Below are positions 23,301-31,900 of a stretch of DNA of 64,000 nt, one piece after another. Made by a program: the position numbers and the translations under genes. The notes under the pieces were generated by a model. It was not told where the DNA came from. It did not search any database and was given only the letters and a program-made list of their open reading frames with translations. Each line of letters starts with the position of its first letter. Position 1 is the first letter of the stretch. This DNA comes from Colius striatus (lineage: Eukaryota; Chordata; Aves; Coliiformes; Coliidae), in the NCBI RefSeq assembly GCF_028858725.1, contig NC_084781.1, positions 2,116,513-2,180,512 of the forward strand, written 5' to 3'.

Positions 23301-26300
23301 AGCTGGAAAGGGAACCAGGACAGCACCACCAGCGATGTCACCTACATAGTGGAGGCTTTCAGGTAGCACCAAGCATCCTCTCCAGGCACAGAGGTGACAC
23401 GATAGCCTGGGGTCACCCCACCATGATCACCCCTGTCCCCTGGCAGCCAGGCAGCGGGTGGCCCGTGGCGGACGGTGGCGGCCAACGTGGCTGGTGAGAC
23501 CCACACGGTGAGCGGCCTCAGCCCCGACACCGTCTACCTCTTCTTGGTGCGGGCGGTCAACAACCACGGGCTCAGTGACCCCAGTGGCATCTCCGAGCCC
23601 GTGTGCACCCAAGGTGAGACCCAGTGGGGACGCTGATGGAGGGGCCATGGACCCATCACCCTTGGGTGCATCTTCACTTGGTGACATCAGTGGAGGTGCC
23701 CATGGACCCATCACCCTTGGGTGCATCTTCCCTTGGTGACATCAGTGGAGGTGCCCATGGACCCATCACCCTTGGGTGTATCCAAAGTTGGTGACATCAG
23801 TGAAGGTGCCCATGGATCCACCACCCTTGGGTCCATCTTCCTTTGGTGATGTTGATGGAGGTGTCTGTGCTCTCACCACCCTTGAGTACCTCTTCACTTG
23901 GTGACACCAATGGAAGTGCCCATGGACCCACCACCTTTGGGTGCATCTTCAGTTGGTGACACCAGTGAAGGTGCCCATGGATCCACCACCCTTGGGTCCA
24001 TCTTCACTTGGTGATGTTGATGGAGGTGTCTGTGCACTCACCACCATTGGGTGCATCTTCAGTTGGTGACACCAGTGAAGACGCCCACGGACCCATCACC
24101 CTTGGGTGCCTCTTATGTTGGTGGCACCAGTGGAAGTATCTATGGACCCACCACTCACATTTTTGGCAGAGGCTGCCCCCACTCAGCAAGGGCTGGACCC
24201 TGAGCGAGTGCAGCGGGAGCTGGCACAAGTGGCCGTGCACCTCCAGGAGCCCGTGGTGCTGCCCCCAGGCACCGTCCACCTCTCCTGGACCGTGAGTGCC
24301 ACATCATGCCCCCGACCCAGTGCTCCCAGTGCCGAGCATCCCCCCCAATCCCACCCTCCCCTCGGCTCCGCAGGTGGAGCGCCCGACGCCCTTCCTTCAG
24401 GGCTACCGGGTGCTGTGCCGGCGGCGCGGCGGGCGCTGGGAGGAGGCACGGGCAGCTGGGGCACCGGGGGAACGGGGGGCTCTGCTCACCGACCTGCGCC
24501 GGGGACAGGACTACGAGGTCAAGGTCCGACCCTACTTCCATCACCTCCACGGCCCCGACAGCGCCGTGCGCGCCCTGCGCACTCCCGAGGCGGGTGAGTG
24601 AGGGGGGACGGCACGGGGGGAAGGGGGTCCGTGGGGACCTCCTGGAGGTGCCAGCTCCCGTGTGTGCCACCCCGCAGCCCCCAGTGCCCCGCCTCGAGCC
24701 GTCAGCGTGGCCGGGAACGGCACCAGCGTCCGCATCTCGTGGCAGCCGCCGCCGCCGGCCGAGCAGAACGGCGTGATCCGCGGTTACTGGGTAAAGCCGG
24801 AGCGCGCTGGGGATGCGGTGGGTCCCCCTCTGCCCCCACCGTGACCTTGTCCTGCCGTCCCCTCTCGTTCCTGCTCCAGATTTGGTGCTTGGGCAACGAG
24901 AGCCGCTTCCACATCAACCAGAGCGTGGAGGGGACGGCGCTGGCGACGGTGCTGAGGGGACTGATCCCCGGCGTCCCTTACCGTGCCGAAGTCGCTGCCG
25001 CCACCGGCGCCGGCGTGGGAGCCCGCAGCCCTCCCGTGCCCATCCGCATCGGTGAGTCCCTCCTCGCTGCCTCCCTCCCCTACGAGCCAGGGAGGGGGGA
25101 CGCCGAGGTTTCTCCCCACACCCCCCCGCAGCCCGCTGGGGACCGCTGCTGTGTCCCCCACGTGTCGCTTGCAGCCCCCCCGGCAGAGCGGGATGCTGGG
25201 CCGGTGGGTGGGAGCAGCGTGGCCGGGCGCTTGGCCGAGGTGGCCCGGCAGCCGGCCTTCATCGCCGGCATCGGCGGCGCCTGCTGGGTCATCCTCGCCG
25301 CCTTCGCCGCTTGGCTCTACGGCCGCCGCCGCAGGAAGAAGGAGCTCAGCCACTTCACCGGTACGGGGCAGGATGCTACCCCTGGGAACAGCCCCCTCTC
25401 CCACCCTGTCAGCCCTCACCCACACCACCATCTCTCTCTTCACAGCCTCCTTTGCCTATACACCCCCGGGCAAGCCCATAGGTGCCGCGGGAGCCCGGCG
25501 CGGCCTCACGCCGCCGGCTCTTCCCGCCGTCGCCTTCCCAGCTCTGGCACATGGCAGCCCCAGGTAACCCCCCGTTCCTTCTCCTGGCATCCCCTGCTCC
25601 TCCAGGACCCCCAGCACCACCCCCGGCATCCCCTCACCCATCTCCTCGCAGGGCAGCCACCGGCGCTGGGTACCCGTGGCTGGCAGACGTGTGGCGCAGC
25701 GGCACAGCCGGTGCCACCGGGTGCTTGGGGACCACCGAGAGATACTACAACGGTGAGAGGGGAAGGCGACTGGAGCTCAGCTTGTGGGGTGGGATGGTCA
25801 CGTTCAGCCCTGATGGTGCCGAAACGCCCCCTGCAGACGCCGGCATCACCCGTTACATCGCCCAGACGGAGCAGTTTGGGGCAGGGGCCGGCGAGGGGCC
25901 GGTTTACAGCACCATCGAGGCAGGCGGTGAGGAGCTCCACGCTTTCCCCCGGCCCTTCTCGCAGCATGGGACCCCTTACCCCGAGGGGGGTCCACAACCC
26001 ATGGATACCCTGGCCCCCCAAGCACCCCGTGGCTGGGCTGAACACGGTAGGGCGGTGGGATGGTGTGGGGAGGGATATGTGGGTGCTGGTGGCACCGTCC
26101 TCTCCCCACAGCCCCCCTCTCCCCCTCGCAGCGTCCTTCCTCGCTGCAGGGGCCAAAGCGAAGAAGCTGGGGCAAGCGGTGAAGCCACCTGCGGTGAGCT
26201 GGACAGAGCTGCTGCCCCCACCACCCTCAGCCAGCGAGCTCAGCCGCTGCACCCAGGAGGAGGAGGAGGAGGATGAAGAGCAAGAAGCAGTCAGAGGGTG

Positions 26301-27830
26301 AGTGTAGGGGGAGCTTGGGGAAGCTGAGGCGTGCTGGCCCCCAGCACCCACCCTGTGGGCTCTGCTCTGCAGGCTGAGGATGGAGGAGTGGTACCCTGGT
26401 GAGGATGTCCCCTGTGCCACTGCTGCATCCTCGCCCGTGGCCTCATCCGGCTGCCGGTCCACTGCCACGCTGACGCCGTCGCCCCGCACCGCTGAGGACA
26501 TTGCCCACCTCCATGACTTCGATAGCCCCCGCCTCACCCGGTAGGAGATGAACCTTGCTTGGTCCGGCTGTGCCATGGAGGTCTGGATGTCCCATTGGGG
26601 TCTGGATGTCCCATCATGATCCAACCATGCTGTCATGATCCAGCCCTCCTGTGCCATCATGGTCCAGCCATGCCATCAGGGTTTGGATGTCCCAATGGGG
26701 TCTGGTCCAGCCATGCCATCAGGGTTTGGATGTCCCAATGGGGTCTGGTCCAGCCATGCCATCAGAGTTTGGATGTCACAATGGGGTCTGGTCCAGCCAT
26801 GCCATCAGGGTTTGGATGTCCCAATGGGGTCTGGTCCAGCCATGCCATCAGGGTTTGGATGTCCCAATGGGGTCTGGTCCAGCCATACCATCAGGGTTTG
26901 GATATCCCAATGGGGTCTGGATGTCACATCATGATCCAACCATGTTGTCATGATCCAACCCTACTGTGCCATCATGGTCCAGCCATGCCATCAGAGTTTG
27001 GATGTCCCAATGGGGTCTGGATGTCCCCACTGTCAGTCACTGTGCCCCTCATTAGCTCCTCACCCCCTTCCACCTTCACCCCACACTCCTCTCTTTACCA
27101 GGAGACCCTCCTATGGCACCAGCACTCCGCCACGGGCACCCAGCCCCTCACTGAATCCGGATGCCAACCAGGGCCACCCATCCCGAGCCCACCGCCTCCC
27201 TGGCACAGGTGAGCCCTTGGAGGGTGGGTGCACATCTCATTGACTGAGGGGTCCTGACCCTGCCATCATCCTCAGGGAAAACACGTGAGGAGACCCCAAA
27301 AAGTCGCCCAAAGCCCAAATGCAGCCGCTACCGGTGCGAGAAGCAGCCAGGAGGTGAGTAGGGGGAGAAATGAGGGGTGTCTAAGGGGTGTTCTGGGGGG
27401 ATCTAATGGGGGTTCCCAGGGAGGGTCTAAGGGGGGTCCCAGGGGGGTCTAAGTCAGCTCCCTCCACACTACAGACCTGCCACCGCCACCGCTGCCGCCG
27501 CCAGGCGAGAGCCCCATCCCCTCGCTGGAGCGGGAGCCGAGCAGGGTTCCCCATCGCCCACCCCGCGGGGGTAAGTCAGAGCCACGGCGGTTTGGAAGGG
27601 GGAGCATCACCCCCCGACCCCCTCCATCACCTCTCCCCCTTCCCTTTGCAGACGAAGCAATGCCCTGCTCCAAACCCTCCTGCTTGCCACGAGGCCAAGT
27701 GTCCGGCAGCTGCTCCACCACGGGCAGCGTCTCGTCCCGCGGTTCCACCGGCTCCCGCGGCCGGACCCTGGGAGAGCGCCGGCACCGCCCGGGACCTCCA
27801 TTGCCCTGCCCGCCACAGGAGAAGCGATGA
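17377..27830 (+). CDS. ROBO3: ROBO3, roundabout guidance receptor 3 (complete, 26 coding exons)
   Basis: Single-pass receptor controlling midline crossing of commissural axons. Exons: 17377-17524, 18692-19018, 19812-19969, 20043-20163, 20245-20383, 21166-21293, 21386-21510, 22074-22245, 22331-22542, 23030-23111, 23197-23362, 23447-23613, 24170-24291, 24374-24593, 24678-24790, 24880-25051, 25175-25360, 25446-25563, 25652-25752, 25837-26046, 26132-26297, 26373-26540, 27102-27208, 27276-27353, 27475-27570, 27652-27830. All join in phase, giving 1326 aa (human about 1386). The N-terminus [19 protein letters not shown] is nearly invariant against human ROBO3. Five Ig domains (exons 2-10, residues ~50-537), three FN3 domains (exons 11-16, ~538-857), a transmembrane helix [16 protein letters not shown] (~886-907), then a tail with CC0 ([13 protein letters not shown]), a CC2-like [11 protein letters not shown] and the CC3 proline block [10 protein letters not shown]. 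No CC1 motif is visible, as known for ROBO3. Exon 21 has a second acceptor 18 nt downstream (26150). Most larger introns are minisatellites. Confidence 0.95.
17690..18260. repeat. Degenerate 'gtccccaaac' repeat, ROBO3 intron 1
   Basis: Irregular units of about 25-35 bp built from tgtccccaaaccggacc, gtccccacac and gagctggga blocks fill the first half of ROBO3 intron 1. The rest of the intron (18260-18691) is unique sequence without an evident feature. Confidence 0.75.
19140..19620. repeat. Purine-rich GAAA-type tract, ROBO3 intron 2
   Basis: Nearly 480 bp of almost pure purine on the plus strand, made of variants of ggaaaagaaatg and gaaagaaagg. It fills most of intron 2 between the Ig1 and Ig2 exons. 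Such strand-asymmetric tracts can form triplex (H-DNA) structures. Confidence 0.85.
20420..21125. repeat. 'CATCACATCC' repeat, ROBO3 intron 5
   Basis: About 700 bp of shuffled short units such as gtccccatcacatcc, tacatccctattgt and atctccatc. It splits the Ig3 domain between exons 5 and 6. The 286-aa ORF reading across it is Ser/His/Pro low complexity and is not a gene. Confidence 0.87.
21510..22070. repeat. 'CCATCCCTGTCC' repeat, ROBO3 intron 7
   Basis: About 560 bp of pyrimidine-rich hexamer and dodecamer variants (cccatc, cctgtc, catccttgtc). It starts immediately after the exon 7 donor and runs to the exon 8 acceptor, interrupting the Ig4 domain. Confidence 0.87.
22560..23015. repeat. 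'gtgggtgcaaaggg' repeat, ROBO3 intron 9
   Basis: Variable units of about 15-30 bp such as gtgggtgcaaagggagatg and gtgctgagggtggtgg fill intron 9, between the two exons of Ig5. Confidence 0.83.
23640..24155. repeat. 55-bp minisatellite, ROBO3 intron 12
   Basis: About nine copies of a 55-bp unit containing catggacccatcacccttgg, gtgcatcttcacttggtgac and atcagtggagg. The cleanest unit starts are 23647, 23702 and 23757. The array lies between the FN3-1 and FN3-2 exons. Confidence 0.88.
26560..27030. repeat. 43-bp minisatellite, ROBO3 intron 22
   Basis: Tandem 43-bp unit (gccatgccatcagggtttgg, then atgtcccaatggggtctggt, then cca), nearly identical in 26660-26900 and degenerate at both edges. Low divergence suggests recent expansion and likely length polymorphism. 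Confidence 0.9.
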
Positions 27831-28059
27831 AGGGCGGAGTCGGTGGCGGGGTCTGGGGACACGGGGATGGGATCTTTTGCGGGGGGGGAGGGATGTGGGG
27901 ATGCTCTTTAATTTCGGAGTGGTACCATGTACAGAGGCAGCGGCCGGCGGCAGAGTGAGGAGGGGGATGAGGATGCTCGGGGTGGGACTAGGGAAGGCTG
28001 GATGGATAAAGGATGCTGGGGAGGGAATGAAGAGGATGTGCACGGTAAGGATGCTGGGG

Positions 28060-28478
28060 AAGAGGCTGGAGCACAAGGGTAATGAGGAGGGGCTGAGGGA
28101 ATTGGAGTGTTCAGCCTGGAGAAAAGGAGGTTGAGGAGCACTCTCTGCAACTCCCTGACAGGAGGCTGCAGTGAGCTGGGGGTCAGGCTCTTCTCTCCAG
28201 TAATGAACGACAAGACAAGAGGAAATGGGCTCAATTTGCCCCAGGGGAGGTTGAGGTTGAAGCTGAGGCAGAACTGTTTCCCTGAGAGGGGTGTCAGCCC
28301 TGTGCCAGGCTGCCCAGGGAGCTGGGGGAGTGCCCAACCCTGGAGGGATCCCAAAGCCGTGGAGCTGAGGTGCTGAGGGCCATGGGGTAGTGCTGGGCTT
28401 GGCAGGGTGAAGGGAAGGCTGGGACTGCAGCAGCTTAAAGCTCTTTTCCAACCCAAATGGTTCTCTGATTCTATGATG
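28060..28478 (+). mobile_element. CR1 LINE 3' fragment in ROBO3 3'UTR
   Basis: Forward CR1 with ggagtgttcagcctggagaa, ctctgcaactccctgacagg, ctgaggcagaactgtttccc, tgccaggctgcccagggagc and the terminal ggttctctgattctatgat. It is 5'-truncated and has inserted into transcribed 3' sequence of ROBO3 in sense orientation. Confidence 0.9.
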
Positions 28479-28817
28479 CTGGGCAGGGATGAAGAGGAGG
28501 AGGGTGTGAGGATGCTCAGGGTAGGACAAGGAGAGTCTGGATGGACGAGGATGCTGGGGAGGGACAAAGATGCTGGGGAGGGATGGAGAGGATGTTCAGG
28601 AGGGATGAGGAGGATGCTCAGGGAATGATTAGGACCCTGGTGATGACAGTTGCTGGGGGTGAGGACCCTGGGATGAGGAATTTGGGGAGGGATAGGGACA
28701 CTGATGGGGACATTGTGAGGACAAGGACTCTGGAGAAGGAGGGACACCCACCCACCTTGGTGCCACTCTTTGTGAGTGGCTTTTGGTAGCAAAGAGCCCC
28801 TTTTTGGGGAACCACTA

Positions 28818-28823
28818 AATAAA
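28818..28823 (+). terminator. ROBO3: Polyadenylation signal AATAAA, probably ROBO3
   Basis: The hexamer in accactAATAAAgctgc-type context (cactaaataaagctgc) lies 988 bp after the ROBO3 stop and is followed by T/G-richer sequence (ggctctgcctctgctcttg). It is the only plus-strand AATAAA seen between the two stop codons. Confidence 0.6.
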
Positions 28824-28983
28824 GCTGCATATTAGCTGAGCTGAGGGGGCTCTGCCTCTGCTCTTGCCGTGTCCTACACCCTGGGGACTGCCACACTCCT
28901 GTCCCTCCTGTCCCTGGTCCAGGGGCTGCCACTCCCTGACCTGTGGCCACCTGGAATGAAAAGGGGATATTTTCCAGCCCCTG

Positions 28984-31900
28984 TTATGAGTGACATCGTG
29001 TACCCGCTGTGCCCATCACCCTGGCATCCGGGCACTGCTCACCATGCTGCATGATGCCCACAGCTGCCTCTGTCCCAGCTCTCCTTGGCACCCCCAGTGC
29101 CATCCTCCAATCCCAGGTGGGAATGGAGACCCCGGGCAAGAAGACTCCCTCTGAGGGTGATGGTGGTGGTGAGAGACCTGCCAGGGAGAAGGCAGGAGAT
29201 GGTGGCATCATGATGGGGCCACCACCCCCAGGGGGATGATGCATGAGGGGTCTGGGCATGCTTCACTCACCCCCATAGCCCCCATCAGTGTCCTCAAGGC
29301 TGAAGCAGAGGCCATCGACGGCCACAGCCAGTGCCCGGGCAAAGCTGGCATCCAGGAGGAAGGAGCCATCGCAGGAGCTCACCAAGCTGCAGCGGGCGCT
29401 GGCAAAGTTGTCCTCTGAGACTGACCCCCAACTATTCAGCAGTGACCCCTCTGGAGAGCCTCTGGTTGCTGGCTGCTCTTCCTCCTCCTCTTCTTCCTCC
29501 TCCTCCTCCTCACCCAGCTCAGAAGCTGGTGGCCCATAGATGTAGCCGTAGGTGTGCAGAGGCGAGAGGGACCGTGGCATGGTGGGCACTGGGGGGCTGT
29601 GAGGGACAAAGTTGGGATGCTGCTGGCAGTGGGGGATCCTGCCATTGTAGTGGTGTCACAGGGGGGATGGGGTTGTACCTGAGGGAGGTGGTGTCCTCGT
29701 TCATCTCCAGGTCTTCAGCCACTTGCTGTGGCGTGAGGACCCCGTCGCTGAACGTTGGTGAGAGGCGACCGGTGACCGGAGACCTGTCCCTGGGATTCCT
29801 GGTGCTTGGGGACACATCCTTAGGGTGCCTGGAGGCCAGGAGCGTGTCCCTCCGGTGACCAGTCACTGGAGACATCTCTTCAGGGTGTTTGGTGACTGGG
29901 GATGAGCTCTTGAGGTGCCTCATGGCTGGTGACACATCTCCAGGGTACCTGGTGGTCAAGACCATGTCCCTTGAGTGCCTGGTCACTGGTGATGGGTGCC
30001 TGAGGCACCTGGCAGCCAGGGACACATCCTTGGGGTACCTGTTGCCCAAGAATGTGTCCTTGCATTGATTGGGGACTGGAGAAATCTCCACAGGGTGTCC
30101 AGTGGCTGGGGACACATCTTTGGGATGTCTGATGGCTGGGGACGTGTCCTTGGGGTGTCTGGTGCCCAAGAACTTGTCCCTTTGGTGGCTGGGGGCTGGG
30201 GACATCTCCTCAGGGTGTCTGGTGACCGAGGATGTGTCCTTGGGGCAGCCAGTGGCTGGGAATCTGTCCTGGGGACGCCTGATGGCTGGTGACATGTTCT
30301 CGGGGTACCTACTGGACAGGAACATGTCTGTTGGGTGTCTGGTCATCGGTGATGGGTCTCTGGGGTACTTGGTGGCCAGAGATGTGCCCTCGTGGTACCT
30401 GGTGGCCAGGAACTTGTCCCTGTGGTGCACAGTGGCTGGAGACTTCTCCTGGGGCAGCCTAGTGACTGAGGACATGTCCCTTGGGTGCCCCCTGGCTGGA
30501 GACATGTCCTCAGAGTGTCTGGTGGCCAGTGGCTTTTCCCTATGGCTCTTGGTCACTGGTGGTGAATCCCTGGGGTACTTGGTGATCGGGGACATGTCCC
30601 TGGGGCAGCTGGTGACCAGAGACGTGTCCTCGGAGTGCCTGGTGACCGAGACCGTGTCCCTCTGGTTCCTGGAGGCTGGTGATGGCTCCTTGGGCTGCTT
30701 GGTGGATGGGGACATGTCCCTGGGCTGCCTGGTTACTGGTGACACATTCTTGGTGTGCCTGGTAGCTGGGGACATGTCCTTGGGGTGCTCAGTCACCAAG
30801 GATATGTCCCTAGGGCACCTGGTGACCAGTGACACTCCCTTGGGGCTCTCAGAGGCCAGAGATGTGTCCCTGGGGTACCGGGTGGCCAGAGACATGTCCA
30901 CAGTGACTGGAGATGCATCCTTGGTGATAGGGGAGGTGTTCCTGGGGCACACGGTGGCCGGGGACCTGCAGGTGCAGAGAGACACAGTGGCTTTTGCAAC
31001 AGGAGGTTGGGGTGCAGGGCACCAGACACCCAGACTCACCGTGTCACCGGCGGGTGCCAGGCGTGGGGTGGCCTCGGCGGTGTCACTGGTGACCCAGTGC
31101 CACCAGAGCCCATCGAGACACTGCCCCTCTGTGATTTGGGGGAGCTGAAGACCGGCAGCCCTCTGGCCATCACGGCAGCATCGGTGTCACCGTCATGTCC
31201 CCTTCGCTGAGGCCACCCTGCTGCTACCTCCAAACCCGTCACCCACTCGCCGGGGCCGCCCATGAGGGCCGGGGTGCTGTGCACTTGGTGCAGCTCTGCA
31301 AGGACACAGAGCTGTGAGCCCCCTCCTCCCCACAGCCCTCCCGTGGCACCCCCTCCTGCCCCATAGACCCACCTCGCTTGCGGGTGCACACCCGGGAGTC
31401 GGAGTTGGGGGTGCTGGGTGAGGTCCTCACCCCAGGGTGCCCCGCACGGAAGCTGCTGTGGGTGGGAGGCGTGGGGGGGCCAAAGCTTGATGGCTCCAAG
31501 GACAGGGCTGGAAGTATGAGAGGGGTCAGAGCACCCATGGGTGCTAGTTGGGTGTCCCCTGCCCCCCTCTGCCTTCCCCAGGTCCCATGGCAATGGGGAC
31601 CACCCAGTTGGGGGTCCCAGATGGGGATATCAGGCACCTTTTGATGATCCCCTTGTACCCTGGGAGAGTCCCAACATTGGGTGGGGGTCCAGTGGCAGCA
31701 GGTGAGGGGTCCCATGGAACTACAGAGAGGTCCCAGGGGACTGAGTGGGGAGTCCTATGTGGGGGTCTCATTGGGATGAGTGGGGAGTCCTGTGGTCACC
31801 TGGGGGTGGGTTCCATAGCACTAGATGAGGATCCCGTGGCTCTGAATGGGGGTCCCAGCCCAGGGCCTCATTGAAAGACTGGGGATCCCATATCTCTGAG

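Larger units (their letters stand above)
27831..28983 (+). other. ROBO3: ROBO3 3'UTR and ROBO3/ROBO4 convergent junction
   Basis: Non-coding sequence between the two convergent stop codons. It contains a CR1 fragment (28060-28478), degenerate ggatgctggggagggat repeats on both sides of it, and a plus-strand AATAAA. The two 3'UTRs are likely to abut or overlap here. I could not identify a convincing minus-strand poly(A) signal close to the ROBO4 stop. Confidence 0.6.

Noticed and set aside
24598-26301. 567-codon continuous ORF
   Set aside because: It reads through several ROBO3 exons and introns, partly in the wrong frame. Phase-checked exons matching ROBO3 explain the region better.
29690-30965. 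CRISPR-like regular array
   Set aside because: Units are contiguous 30-bp repeats with no unique spacers, in an avian gene; it is a coding minisatellite.
30069-31148. 359-codon plus-strand ORF antisense to ROBO4 exon 13
   Set aside because: It is the mirror of the 30-bp coding array: a period divisible by three leaves the antisense frame open. It has no homology and no splice context.
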